64,000 nucleotides of DNA from Chitinophaga sp. YR573 (GCF_900110995.1 NZ_FOJF01000001.1:4686803-4750802); one strand, 5' to 3'; shown: positions 27,791 through 36,214, numbered from the stretch's first letter. The notes: generated by a model from the sequence alone, not told the origin. Numbers and translations: made by a program.

Positions 27791-28918
27791 TCAGGATTGC
27801 TTCTTTAGAAACCTGTTGGTAAGCCATTTGCGAACTGGTTCGTCGTAGAGTTTCAATGATGCGTAGGCAATAATAATGCTGCCAATAAGTACCACTAAAC
27901 CAGCCCAAAGACCAGTTGATGTAGAAACTTTATAGTTTTTAACCCAGGCCAGATGCAAATAGATCAATGGATAATGCGTGATATAAAGAGGGTATGATAT
28001 TGCCCCAAGGAACTTGCATATTTTATTGGCATATTTCCCGGTAACACTGCCTCCTGCTCCGATAGATACGATCAATGGGAAAAATACAATGATACAAACT
28101 GATTCATACAAGCCATTCATCCAGAGATGTTCACTACCGCCAATTCTCGGAATCATGAAAATAGCAGCCAGTAGCAGGCTGCAGATGGTAAAAGCGTTTT
28201 TTATATGGATCAGTTTACCTATACGCATAAGTAATACGCCTGCAAAAAAAGGATATAGCAAACGGGCAAAACCAATATGAAGCTGGGTTTTATCTATAGA
28301 CCAGCCACCTATAACATCGCCATTAGGGCCCATTATTAAATACTGTACCAGGAAACAGGCAGATAAGACTACCAGTACTGTAAGCAGTGTTTTAGAGAAT
28401 TTGCGCACAAACAGTGCATATAGAATATTGGCAATGTACTCGAAGAAGAGTGACCAGGCAGGACCGTCCAGCGGATGCATTTCCTGCCAGCCGCGAATAT
28501 CCATAGAGATAGGCAGAGGGATCAGTGTAAAACCAACAATCATCACCAGCAGCATTTTCCATAGGGGCGTTGCACTTATAAGCGGGAACATTCCACAAGC
28601 CTGGAAATAAAAAAGTGCTGCACCGATTAAGGTACCCATGATCACCATCGGCTGTAAACGAATAAGGCGGCGTTTGTAGAAATCCCATTGAGTCATTTTT
28701 CCCCAGCGGTCATCATAGGCATAAGCAACTACAAAGCCCGACAGCAGAAAGAAGAAGTCAACCGCCAGATAGCCATGATTAATGATTTGGTGGAAACGAT
28801 CGCCGGAAAAAGTTTCAAAGACATGAAAGGCAACTACCATTATAGCCGCTACTCCGCGTAAGCCGTCAAGGATCTCGTAATGGTTCTTTGTTGGAAGGTA
28901 TACTGGATTTTTACTCAT
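27791..28918 (-). CDS. Acyltransferase 3 family membrane protein
   Basis: 375 aa, about ten membrane helices. The family hallmarks are visible: LDGLRGVAAIMVVAFHVFE near residues 18-36 with the conserved His, and the second signature in LAVDFFFLLSGFVVAYAYDDR. The C-terminus has SYPLYITHYPLIYL. These enzymes O-acylate sugars or lipids of the envelope; the acceptor is unknown. A single gene, with 40 bp to the upstream AraC gene on the same strand. Confidence 0.9.
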   Translation of the reverse strand: MSKNPVYLPTKNHYEILDGLRGVAAIMVVAFHVFETFSGDRFHQIINHGYLAVDFFFLLSGFVVAYAYDDRWGKMTQWDFYKRRLIRLQPMVIMGTLIGAALFYFQACGMFPLISATPLWKMLLVMIVGFTLIPLPISMDIRGWQEMHPLDGPAWSLFFEYIANILYALFVRKFSKTLLTVLVVLSACFLVQYLIMGPNGDVIGGWSIDKTQLHIGFARLLYPFFAGVLLMRIGKLIHIKNAFTICSLLLAAIFMIPRIGGSEHLWMNGLYESVCIIVFFPLIVSIGAGGSVTGKYANKICKFLGAISYPLYITHYPLIYLHLAWVKNYKVSTSTGLWAGLVVLIGSIIIAYASLKLYDEPVRKWLTNRFLKKQS

Positions 28919-28958
28919 TGAAGTTAAAATAAGTAAAAATTTTAATAAAAGAGAAGGT

Positions 28959-29765
28959 TTAATCAGTCAGTTTATTCGGTGGGTATCCAAATTGATTTTT
29001 AAAGGCATACGAAAAATGGGAAAGATTTTCAAAACCGGCCTCTAAATAAGCATCAATAGGTTTGAGCTGTTTTTCAGCAATCAGATAATGCGCCAGATTC
29101 AGCCGTCTTTCTGTAAGCCATTTTTGAGGCGTTTTATTAAAGGCTCTTTTGAAATCTCTTCTGAATGTTGCTATACTTCTACCTGTGAGGTAACTAAATT
29201 TACCCAATGGCATGTTGAACATATAATGCCGTTCCATAAAATCTGTAAGATCTATTTTACCAGGTTCTTCGAAGTTAGCCAGCAAGCCGTCAACATCTTT
29301 ATCTGTTGACCGTAATATACTGATAGCTTCTTCAATTTTAATCGAAGCTATATCTGAAGGCAGATTTTCTTTTAAGTCAAAATAGGGGATGAGTGATGCC
29401 AGGCAGCTTTCAAGTAATGGATGCTTTCGGAATAGATACACTTTTTGAAGAGGCTGTATATTGATAATAGCTTTGTGTCTGGTATAAAAATTCTTTAACC
29501 TTTCTTTGGTAAGATGCATGGCCACGGCCTGGTGTGGCTTTCCATCCTTTGGGTAATTGATAACGGTTGCCAGTTGATTACGTGGAATAAGGAAGATATC
29601 ACCTGCATTGAAAATATAGGTAGCATCAGACAGAATGATTTTTGTTTCACCGGAAATAAACCATACCAGCATATGATGTTCAAACATCACTTCCGTTTTA
29701 AAGAGCTTGCCATCAAAGAGTGAAAGCTTAATATCAGGAGTAATATATTTGGTTTCGAATTCCAT
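28959..29765 (-). CDS. AraC-family transcriptional regulator
   Basis: 268 aa. N-terminal cupin-like sensor (MLVWFISGETKIILSD, FNAGDIFLIPRNQL) and C-terminal double helix-turn-helix (KTPQKWLTERRLNLAHYL, EAGFENLSHFSYAFKNQFGYPPNKL). It lies just downstream of, and in the same direction as, a short-chain dehydrogenase gene. Tandem 22-bp boxes in front of the dehydrogenase promoter are likely binding sites for it. A hairpin separates the two genes. Confidence 0.92.
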   Translation of the reverse strand: MEFETKYITPDIKLSLFDGKLFKTEVMFEHHMLVWFISGETKIILSDATYIFNAGDIFLIPRNQLATVINYPKDGKPHQAVAMHLTKERLKNFYTRHKAIINIQPLQKVYLFRKHPLLESCLASLIPYFDLKENLPSDIASIKIEEAISILRSTDKDVDGLLANFEEPGKIDLTDFMERHYMFNMPLGKFSYLTGRSIATFRRDFKRAFNKTPQKWLTERRLNLAHYLIAEKQLKPIDAYLEAGFENLSHFSYAFKNQFGYPPNKLTD

Positions 29766-29783
29766 TCAATTAAATTTACAAAA

Positions 29784-29810
29784 TAAAACAAGCCGAATAG
29801 GCTTGTTTTA
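29784..29810 (-). terminator. Terminator between the dehydrogenase and AraC genes
   Basis: Stem AAAACAAGCC (29785-29794) with GGCTTGTTTT (29800-29809), loop GAATA, T-rich on the minus-strand 3' side. Confidence 0.65.
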
Positions 29811-29818
29811 TCAGAATG

Positions 29819-30829
29819 TTAGTTCACAGGGAATGAAATATGAGTCATTTCTTCGCTTAACGTCCATAATTTCCCTGCATTTTCAGTATCCACAGAATAG
29901 GGCTTTACTCCTCTCAGAGAGGATGGATCATTGTAATTGTGTTCAATATTACCTTCATCCAGCTGGGCCACATCCGCGTTCTCACAGTATACTCCGCCAA
30001 TGCCATTTAATTGCGGACTTGTAGCACACCATACCGAAGTAGCGGCGCCCTGTTCGACTGTCTTTAACTTTGCAGCTACTTCCGTAAAGATATTCCCGTT
30101 TTCATCATGGGTCCCCATCTGCTGAAATAAAGCCATAGGCGCTACACGTCCGAGGTCAGTACCGTTTACCGAGCCGGGGTGCAAAGAAAAAGCCCTTACA
30201 CCAAAGGCTTTAGCACGACGGTCCAGTTCTACTGTAAACAGGTTATTAGCTGTTTTGGATTGTCCATAGCCTTGTAATGTTTCATACTCCCGGTTTAAAA
30301 AATTGGGATCATCAAAATTAAAGGGTGCCATCTGGTGACCAAATGAAGATACATTAATCACTCTGGCTCCGTTCGCTCTTTTTAGTGCAGGCCAAAGGCG
30401 GGCGGTCAGCTGAAAATGCCCTAAATGATTGGTGGAAAGCTGAGATTCGTAACCTCGTTTATCACGTAGCAATGGCACCCACATAATACCGGCATTATTC
30501 ACAAGAATATCAAGCGGACTGCCTGTAGCAAGAAATTTTTCCGTAAAAGAATCAATGGAGGATGGCGTCATTAAATCCATTACTTCAATCGTTACATTTG
30601 CTATGCCTTTCAGATTGTTGGCAGCCTTTTCTATATCCCTGGCGGGTACAATTATCTTTGCACCGGCGCTGGCAAAAGCTTTCACTGTTTCCAGACCAAT
30701 ACCAGCATAACCACCTGTAACAATAGCCGTTTTACCATTAAGATCGATTCCTTTTATAACATCGTAAGCTGTTGATTTTGCGTCGAACCCCGAATGAACA
30801 GGTTGTTGTAAATTGTCTTTTGTATTCAT
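29819..30829 (-). CDS. Short-chain dehydrogenase/reductase
   Basis: 336 aa, NAD(P)-dependent oxidoreductase. The cofactor glycine motif is TGGYAGIGLETV (about 38-49) and NNAGI follows. The catalytic region shows INVSSFGHQ and YGQSKTAN (Tyr-x-x-x-Lys written as YxxSK). Related to retinol-dehydrogenase/protochlorophyllide-reductase-like SDRs; substrate unknown. The promoter carries a perfect TACTTTTG and two tandem boxes upstream, so expression is likely activated by the neighbouring AraC protein. Confidence 0.9.
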   Translation of the reverse strand: MNTKDNLQQPVHSGFDAKSTAYDVIKGIDLNGKTAIVTGGYAGIGLETVKAFASAGAKIIVPARDIEKAANNLKGIANVTIEVMDLMTPSSIDSFTEKFLATGSPLDILVNNAGIMWVPLLRDKRGYESQLSTNHLGHFQLTARLWPALKRANGARVINVSSFGHQMAPFNFDDPNFLNREYETLQGYGQSKTANNLFTVELDRRAKAFGVRAFSLHPGSVNGTDLGRVAPMALFQQMGTHDENGNIFTEVAAKLKTVEQGAATSVWCATSPQLNGIGGVYCENADVAQLDEGNIEHNYNDPSSLRGVKPYSVDTENAGKLWTLSEEMTHISFPVN

Positions 30830-30848
30830 TGTTTTAAATTTTATGAAA

Positions 30849-30856
30849 CAAAAGTA
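30849..30856 (-). promoter_or_regulatory. TAnnTTTG -7 element of the dehydrogenase gene
   Basis: TACTTTTG on the minus strand, 19 nt before the start codon, with tandem boxes ending 20 bp upstream. Confidence 0.6.
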
Positions 30857-30876
30857 GCTGGTATTACAAGGAGTCG

Positions 30877-30920
30877 CTTTGTTTAAAACGTCAATTTACT
30901 TTGTTTAAAACATCATTTTA
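30877..30920. promoter_or_regulatory. Two tandem 22-bp boxes (candidate AraC operator)
   Basis: 30877-30898 and 30899-30920 match at 20 of 22 positions; both begin CTTTGTTTAAAAC on the plus strand. They abut the promoter at the position usual for class II AraC activator sites. Confidence 0.6.
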
Positions 30921-30936
30921 TTCGTGGTTTAAGGTA

Positions 30937-31839
30937 TCATCTGTAATTAATTCTATTCCCTTCTGTATTTTTTAAATGGGCCACCACACCTGGAGGAAGC
31001 TCCTTGCTTTCCATGAGAAAACTTACAGAATCGGTAACAAAGTTTTTTGTATTGTTTACTTTTTGAAAAATTTCAAACAGAGCAATAGGTTCCTGGTTAA
31101 AACTGATACAGGTGCTAATAAAATGCATCTCGTTCAATTTATAATCCGATTGTTTTAGTTTTTCATTAATATCTTTCAGACGTGAAATAAAATGTCGTTG
31201 CCGGATAAAGGTATTGCTATTCATAATAATGAAAACATAATCTGCATAAGCTGTTATTTTGCCATAATACTTATGATTGTCTCCTCCACTTCTCTCTATC
31301 AGGTATTCGCCAGAAGCTTCTGATTTGTATATTTCGACTGATGAGCGCCAGATTCTTTCTTCATTAATCTTGTCCGGGTTATCGGGCAGATTGCGGTTAA
31401 AGGAATACCAAAATCCAATTAATTCATCCAATAGTTTAGTATTCACTGTTGCCTTCGGAATTTCGATTTTTAAATCATTAAAACTGAAAGCCTCTTTATG
31501 CGAATTAATAAAATCGAAGTAGTTATCATACCCTAATACCTGGACAATCCTGCTTAATTTACTAAGGTTGGGTTTACTGGCCCCGACTATGTTTTTTTTC
31601 CCTTCGTATGCTTTTAACTTATTAATGATGAGATGTTCGTAAAGATAGTTTGTACCCAATAAATCTGCGTCCTTCCTTATTTTATGCCTCTTATTGTGTT
31701 CCTCCAACAGTCTGTTTAACTCCTCAGCAATATACGTCCACTCCGATTTCGAGACATCTTTCCAGGCATTCTTCCTGACAAAATGAGCAGCCAGAAAATT
31801 CATCAGTTTTTCAAGATGTAATAAATCTCCTTTTTTCAT
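30937..31839 (-). CDS. Hypothetical protein, possibly autoregulated
   Basis: 300 aa when begun at the ATG at 31839; the longer frame to 31857 would overlap a TATATTTG promoter element at 31855-31862. The N-terminal half (about 1-115) is helical and basic (HFVRKNAWKDVSKSEWTY, EEHNKRHKIRKDADLLG, LSKLSRIVQVLGYDNYFDF). The second half (about 135-290) looks like a mixed alpha/beta domain with WYSFNRN and YGKITAYADYVFIIM. No family recognised. Its promoter is flanked by two 18-bp repeats, which suggests repression, perhaps by itself. Confidence 0.6.
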   Translation of the reverse strand: MKKGDLLHLEKLMNFLAAHFVRKNAWKDVSKSEWTYIAEELNRLLEEHNKRHKIRKDADLLGTNYLYEHLIINKLKAYEGKKNIVGASKPNLSKLSRIVQVLGYDNYFDFINSHKEAFSFNDLKIEIPKATVNTKLLDELIGFWYSFNRNLPDNPDKINEERIWRSSVEIYKSEASGEYLIERSGGDNHKYYGKITAYADYVFIIMNSNTFIRQRHFISRLKDINEKLKQSDYKLNEMHFISTCISFNQEPIALFEIFQKVNNTKNFVTDSVSFLMESKELPPGVVAHLKNTEGNRINYR

Positions 31840-31887
31840 AAGACTAATATAAGACAAATATAGTATTGAATAAGACTAATGTAAGAC
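31838..31887. promoter_or_regulatory. Promoter with 18-bp repeats flanking the -7 element
   Basis: Repeats at 31838-31855 and 31870-31887 (17 of 18 identical, ATAAGACTAATnTAAGAC) lie on either side of the -7 element TATATTTG (minus strand, 31855-31862), 32 bp apart, about three helical turns. Confidence 0.55.
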
Positions 31888-31933
31888 TTTTATATTTAAC
31901 CATTTTCAGAAGTTTACCATAGAAAAGAAAGCC

Positions 31934-33322
31934 ATGAAACCACTACATTCAAATATTCTGTTAACTGAGGAACATATAAATTACCAGGAAAACGCACTTT
32001 GGATACGAATTGATAATTATGCTATTGACGATGCCAATGCCGTCATCCCGTTTTCTAAAAAAATGGCACAAACAGAGAACTGGACTGATGATTTTACCAG
32101 AGATGCCATTCAGGAATATAAGCGGTTTGTTTACCTCTGTTGCATAGCTGAAAACGGAGCATCGCCATCTATTGTAGTAGATAAGGTATGGCATATGCAT
32201 TTATTGTATACTACCGAATACTGGAAAAACTTTTGCCCTAATATCCTGCAACGCGAGCTTCATCATTTCCCCAACGTAGGTGGCATAATAGATTATAAAA
32301 AACATCATGATTGGTACCTGGAAACGCTAACCTTATACATACAGGTGTTTAAGCAAAACCCACCTGCAAAATTCTGGCGTATTCCTCCGGAATTAACACC
32401 TCTTTTGTGTCTTGATAAAACTTCTGCTGCAAAACAACCACTCATGATTTCGGGTACCAAAATATCTCCGGCGGTTTATTATCTGACATTACTGCTCCCA
32501 TTTATATTTACCTGGTTATTATTTGGTGAATTACCACTTCTGGATCTTTCCGTATTTCAATACTTTGTTCTTTTTACACCATTGCTTTTTATCATCAGGA
32601 GGCTTGTTATAATGAATGAGAAACGGCATCTGGAACCTGTCATCAGGAATTTGCCATTGTACAATCGCTATCAACTGGCTTATTTATCAGGTGGCTATAA
32701 CAATGCATTTTTATTATTGGTAAATGATCTTGTGGAAAATAACTGGATTAAGATACGCGATACGAAAAAAGAGTTTGCAAAAAAGTACTTTTCACTTATA
32801 GTAGATCCAACAAGTGCTTCCGAAGATCAGAATTTCATCCAGCCTGAAGTGCTGTTTCAATCAATGGATCACCTGTACAATAAATCAAAATTCAGTCTTC
32901 CCCAGTTAGAGTCTGCGCTAAGTGAATACCTGCATCCCATTGCTACCGTACAAACAGCACCTCCGGAAAGAGATGCCATACTTTATCCTGTTTGGCTGGT
33001 GTTATCTGCAATGATCATTTGTTGTTTTCCTGCTGAAGAAGTTAATTTGATTACCGGGTTTTTATATGGTATACTTTTCTTGCTGTGCTTCATTTCAATC
33101 GTTTCCTGGCAGACTCCGGACAGCGATCATACTATTATGGGAAGAGCGCTTAAGAAACAGATGGGTACTCTTAAGGACATCAGTACTTTACACCAGCAGG
33201 CGATCATTCTGGAGCGTTTCAACGGTGTTTTTAATATTCCTTTTTTCAAAAAGACAGGCAACTTTTTCAAGGACGGAGGTGGTTGTGGAGCCACCCGTCC
33301 AAGCTGTGGCTGTGGTTGCTGA
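31934..33322 (+). CDS. TIGR04222-like membrane protein with glycine-rich-domain N-terminus and Cys-rich tail
   Basis: 462 aa. The N-terminal third resembles GRDP/DUF1399-type domains: a conserved VVDKVWHMHLLYTTEYW (81-97) and further histidines in HHFPNVGG. Membrane helices lie near 180-220 and 345-395. The last 16 residues are glycine/cysteine rich (GGGCGATRPSCGCGC), as in TIGR04222 proteins. Function unknown. It diverges from the hypothetical gene at 30937-31839 and may share its regulatory region. Confidence 0.6.
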   Translation: MKPLHSNILLTEEHINYQENALWIRIDNYAIDDANAVIPFSKKMAQTENWTDDFTRDAIQEYKRFVYLCCIAENGASPSIVVDKVWHMHLLYTTEYWKNFCPNILQRELHHFPNVGGIIDYKKHHDWYLETLTLYIQVFKQNPPAKFWRIPPELTPLLCLDKTSAAKQPLMISGTKISPAVYYLTLLLPFIFTWLLFGELPLLDLSVFQYFVLFTPLLFIIRRLVIMNEKRHLEPVIRNLPLYNRYQLAYLSGGYNNAFLLLVNDLVENNWIKIRDTKKEFAKKYFSLIVDPTSASEDQNFIQPEVLFQSMDHLYNKSKFSLPQLESALSEYLHPIATVQTAPPERDAILYPVWLVLSAMIICCFPAEEVNLITGFLYGILFLLCFISIVSWQTPDSDHTIMGRALKKQMGTLKDISTLHQQAIILERFNGVFNIPFFKKTGNFFKDGGGCGATRPSCGCGC

Positions 33323-33354
33323 CAGATATTATACAATAACTCCTTCAATTTTTA

Positions 33355-33579
33355 TTACAAAAGCATTTTTCCAGACATCTGTTCAGGCAATTGTATTTTT
33401 AAGCCTTCTGCCGATTGCTGAAAACTCAATTTATCGTTTCCAGGGAGTTTCACCTCACTTACTTTACCAGTCAGATCACTGGAGGCTAATTTTTTGATTA
33501 GCGTATTATTATTGGAGGGCCATCCCAACATAATAGCATAAAGCGTTTTGCCCTTGGTCGTAAAGAGAAAGTCTTCAGC
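33355..33579 (-). pseudogene. C-terminal remnant of a GH29 alpha-L-fucosidase
   Basis: A 74-codon frame on the minus strand, AEDFLFTTKGKTLYAIMLGW near its start and ending SGKMLL before TAA. It matches the pattern of the C-terminal beta-sandwich of GH29 alpha-L-fucosidases (DFRFTTKG-x-LYAI-x-LGWP). An in-frame TAA immediately precedes it and no catalytic domain is present anywhere nearby, so only the gene's tail survives. It occupies the space between the TIGR04222-like and HxlR genes. Confidence 0.75.
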
Positions 33580-33644
33580 TTAAACGTATAGGGTATTAAT
33601 TTTTGAAATTCTTAGACCACTGATGAAAGGTGATTTTCCTGTCA

Positions 33645-33673
33645 ATACATAGGGATAAATTTTTCCCCTTACC
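33645..33673. promoter_or_regulatory. HxlR operator candidate, copy at the hxlR-type gene
   Basis: Starts ATACATAGGGATAAATTT, the same 18 bases found on the minus strand ahead of the imine-reductase-like gene at 35129-35156, and ends CTTACC in both. It lies upstream of the -7 element at 33693. Confidence 0.65.
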
Positions 33674-33692
33674 CTGGTTAACGCTTATGTGT

Positions 33693-33700
33693 TATTTTTG
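33693..33700 (+). promoter_or_regulatory. TAnnTTTG -7 element of the first HxlR gene
   Basis: TATTTTTG, 17 nt before the ATG at 33718. Confidence 0.6.
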
Positions 33701-33717
33701 ATTAAAATCTTTCCCTT

Positions 33718-34065
33718 ATGTATGAAAGGAAAATACCTGAAATGTTGGATTGTGGTCTGGCCGTAGCTATCAAAGTGGTGGGTGGCAAATGGAAAGCATG
33801 GATCATTGACTGTATAAAGCGTGATATCAGGCGTCCAAGTGCCATTCACCGGGAAATGCATGAGGTGGATTCAAGGATCATCAACCTGCATCTTAAAGAG
33901 CTGGAGGAGTACAGGATTATTGAGAAGAAAGTGTATGCCGAGGTCCCCGCCAGGGTGGAATACTGGTTCACTGAAGTTGGCAAAAGCATACTACCGGTGA
34001 TCAACATACTGGAGGAGTGGGGGAATGAGCACAAAGAATATATTTATCGAAATAATGCTGAATAG
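33718..34065 (+). CDS. HxlR-family transcriptional regulator
   Basis: 115-aa winged-helix regulator with the family pattern: CGLAVAIKVVGGKWKAWI near the N-terminus, RRPSAIHREMHEVDSRIIN for the recognition region, and YWFTEVGKSILPVINILEEW at the C-terminal dimer helix. HxlR proteins respond to reactive electrophiles or redox stress. A near-identical site lies ahead of this gene and ahead of the convergent imine-reductase-like gene, implying autoregulation plus control of that enzyme. Confidence 0.92.
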   Translation: MYERKIPEMLDCGLAVAIKVVGGKWKAWIIDCIKRDIRRPSAIHREMHEVDSRIINLHLKELEEYRIIEKKVYAEVPARVEYWFTEVGKSILPVINILEEWGNEHKEYIYRNNAE

Positions 34066-34110
34066 ATGCCTGCCAGTTCCTCCCGGAATTGTGGAAGCAT
34101 GCCTGAATAC

Positions 34111-34147
34111 GATGATCAGCCCCTATCATAGACAAGGGCTGATTATC
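34111..34147. terminator. Hairpin between convergent HxlR and oxidoreductase genes
   Basis: 12-bp stem (34111-34122 with 34136-34147) with one G.T pair and a 13-nt loop. No strong T run on either side. Confidence 0.5.
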
Positions 34148-34150
34148 TGC

Positions 34151-35047
34151 TTAACCAGCTTTTCGCAGGATTTTTATAATTGCGGCATGTTCTTCTTTGC
34201 CATAACCAGCGTCTATTGCTCTTTTAAACAAATTGGCCGCAAATTTCGGCAACTCGTTGCTGATGCCTGCTTCTTCTGCATGCTGTAACAGCAGCTGAAG
34301 ATCGTCCCCTGTTGTTTTTACTGTGCTTTCGGGATCGTTGAAACGATTGTGTTGGATCACTTCGCCCATATGCTTTGATTCTGCCCCGAGGATCGGAGAA
34401 ATACTCTGTATCAGCAGACCAAGTTCATCTGCCCGCAATCCTTCATTCTCACAGATTAGCGCACCATGGCAGAAGCCTATCCAGTTACCGGCCAGGTATG
34501 CCAGCACTGCAGAAAAGAGCGCAGCGGAAGCTCCAGGTTCTTCGCCCAGATAGGTAAAGGTACCTGCCAGGGCGCGCAGCGTTGACTCTTGTTGTTTGAA
34601 TATATCGGTGGCACCAGATATGGTAATAGTAGCTTCGTCGCTGCCAATCTGTTTAGGCCAGGCCAGTATATCGCCGTTGAGGCAGTTTGCTCCTTGTTGG
34701 TGCGCCCATGTGTCAAAATCGCGCGCTTCTTTTGGTGTGCCGGTACTCAGTTGTACGAGGATGCGACCCCGTAGTGCAGCTACTGTTCCTCCGGTCCCGA
34801 ATATCTTTTTTGTTGCTTTGTAGTCCGATACGCATATTACCAGCAGCGGACTGGCCTCAATGGCAGCAGTTATACTGGACGCAAGCAGCGCTCCTTTCTC
34901 TGTAAAATGAATGGCTTTTGATTGATCCCTGTTCCATACCGTTACCTGGAATCCCTTGGTAAGGAATGAGCGTGCTAACGCAGCACCCATGGATCCCAAG
35001 CCTATCACAGTTACTTTTGGGCTAAGATTATTTGTTGTTCCTGTCAT
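34151..35047 (-). CDS. NAD(P)-dependent imine reductase-like oxidoreductase
   Basis: 298 aa from the ATG at 35047, which gives the usual short N-terminus before the Rossmann motif VTVIGLGSMGAALARSF. Further features are VWNRDQ (NADPH ribose contact region), LVQLSTGTPKEARDF, and the imine-reductase-like NGDILAWPKQIG. The beta-hydroxyacid-dehydrogenase fold with these motifs fits imine reductases or related enzymes; the substrate is unknown. The promoter region carries the dyad shared with the HxlR gene. Confidence 0.85.
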   Translation of the reverse strand: MTGTTNNLSPKVTVIGLGSMGAALARSFLTKGFQVTVWNRDQSKAIHFTEKGALLASSITAAIEASPLLVICVSDYKATKKIFGTGGTVAALRGRILVQLSTGTPKEARDFDTWAHQQGANCLNGDILAWPKQIGSDEATITISGATDIFKQQESTLRALAGTFTYLGEEPGASAALFSAVLAYLAGNWIGFCHGALICENEGLRADELGLLIQSISPILGAESKHMGEVIQHNRFNDPESTVKTTGDDLQLLLQHAEEAGISNELPKFAANLFKRAIDAGYGKEEHAAIIKILRKAG

Positions 35048-35128
35048 CGTAATTCTTTTTTCTTGTTTTGAACGATGATGCAAATTAGCTCCCATGGCAT
35101 TCGGGAACAATACAGGATAAAAGATTCA

Positions 35129-35156
35129 GGTAAGTGATAAATTTATCCCTATGTAT
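35129..35156. promoter_or_regulatory. HxlR operator candidate, copy at the imine-reductase-like gene
   Basis: Dyad centred on GATAAATTTATC (35136-35147), symmetric as AGnGATAAATTTATCnCT. On the minus strand it begins with the same 18 bases as 33645-33662. It overlaps the last codons of the upstream AraC gene. Confidence 0.65.
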
Positions 35157-36018
35157 TTAAATTGCTGTATTGATTCCTATAGACTGCTGGTGATACACCT
35201 GTTATGGATTTAAAAAAACGTACAAAATTGGAGGGAGCCGAGAAGTTATATTCGTAACTAATCTCTGCAATAGTTTTAATAGTGGATAATAATTCATGCT
35301 TACAGGATTGCGCCAGTTCGTTACGAATTAAAGTATGGGCATCTTTCCCAAAGGCATCCTGGCAAAGTTGATTAAGCCGGTTTCGATTCATTTGCAACAG
35401 TTCTGCATATTCTTTTACTGTTTGCTTTTCCCGTATACAGTCTTTCAAAAGGCTTTTGAATTTTATCATATCAGTATTACGGTATAGATTACCCTTAAGC
35501 TGGTTATGTGCAGTAAAATCCCTGTTTAAGAGTATCAATGTTTCATACAGGTAGGCCCTTAACAAATGTTGGCTATCTTCTGCTAAATTTTGTATCTCAA
35601 GTTTTATCCAATTAAATAACATCTTAAATCTTTCAATGCCCGCTTTATCAATTGGTAAAAGCGGAGAACAATCATAGTTGCCAAAATAATAAAGCCGGCT
35701 TAGGAACATACTATCTTTCAAAAACATTTCGATAAATTCTCCTTCAAATATTAACATCATGCAATCGGGTAGCACTTGCAGATCCCATTTTCTGGGCTGT
35801 GATGGACGTAACAATAAAACTGATGGACTTTTGAAGTCAATTTTTTGTTTTTCCAACGTGATTGAGCCACTCCCTTCCGGAAAAAGAAAAATCTCATAGA
35901 AGGTTGTTGCATGAACTTCATTTGAAGACATAGTTTTGCCTGCTATCTCAGATAGATTAAAGCAATCAATCAGCAGTTCTTTGCCATATTTGTATTTATG
36001 GAATTCAAGTCGAAGCAT
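35149..36018 (-). CDS. AraC-family transcriptional regulator
   Basis: 289 aa. N-terminal cupin-like part (FLFPEGSGSITLEKQKIDF, PSVLLLRPSQPRKW) and C-terminal double helix-turn-helix (YAELLQMNRNRLNQLCQDAF, ISYEYNFSAPSNFVRFFK, SPAVYRNQY). It diverges from a metallo-beta-lactamase-fold gene whose promoter carries two tandem boxes, its likely target. Confidence 0.92.
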   Translation of the reverse strand: MLRLEFHKYKYGKELLIDCFNLSEIAGKTMSSNEVHATTFYEIFLFPEGSGSITLEKQKIDFKSPSVLLLRPSQPRKWDLQVLPDCMMLIFEGEFIEMFLKDSMFLSRLYYFGNYDCSPLLPIDKAGIERFKMLFNWIKLEIQNLAEDSQHLLRAYLYETLILLNRDFTAHNQLKGNLYRNTDMIKFKSLLKDCIREKQTVKEYAELLQMNRNRLNQLCQDAFGKDAHTLIRNELAQSCKHELLSTIKTIAEISYEYNFSAPSNFVRFFKSITGVSPAVYRNQYSNLNT

Positions 36019-36120
36019 GCATAAAGATAATAAGCCTTTAAGGAAATAAATGTACTGAATTGTATTACAGGCATTGGAAAGTATTTAAAATATATAAATG
36101 CCGGATTTTTACAAAAAGGT

Positions 36121-36155
36121 GCAAATTGATAACAATTAATGCAAAATGATAACAA
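36121..36155. promoter_or_regulatory. Two tandem 20-bp-spaced boxes (candidate AraC operator)
   Basis: GCAAATTGATAACAA (36121-36135) and GCAAAATGATAACAA (36141-36155) differ at one base and end 19 bp before the TAGCTTTG element of the hydrolase gene. Confidence 0.6.
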
Positions 36156-36174
36156 GTGTAGAGAGCTTATAGGA

Positions 36175-36182
36175 TAGCTTTG
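36175..36182 (+). promoter_or_regulatory. TAnnTTTG -7 element of the MBL-fold gene
   Basis: TAGCTTTG, 32 nt before the ATG at 36215. Confidence 0.55.
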
Positions 36183-36214
36183 TGTCGAAATAAAACACAT
36201 ATAATAACTTTAAG

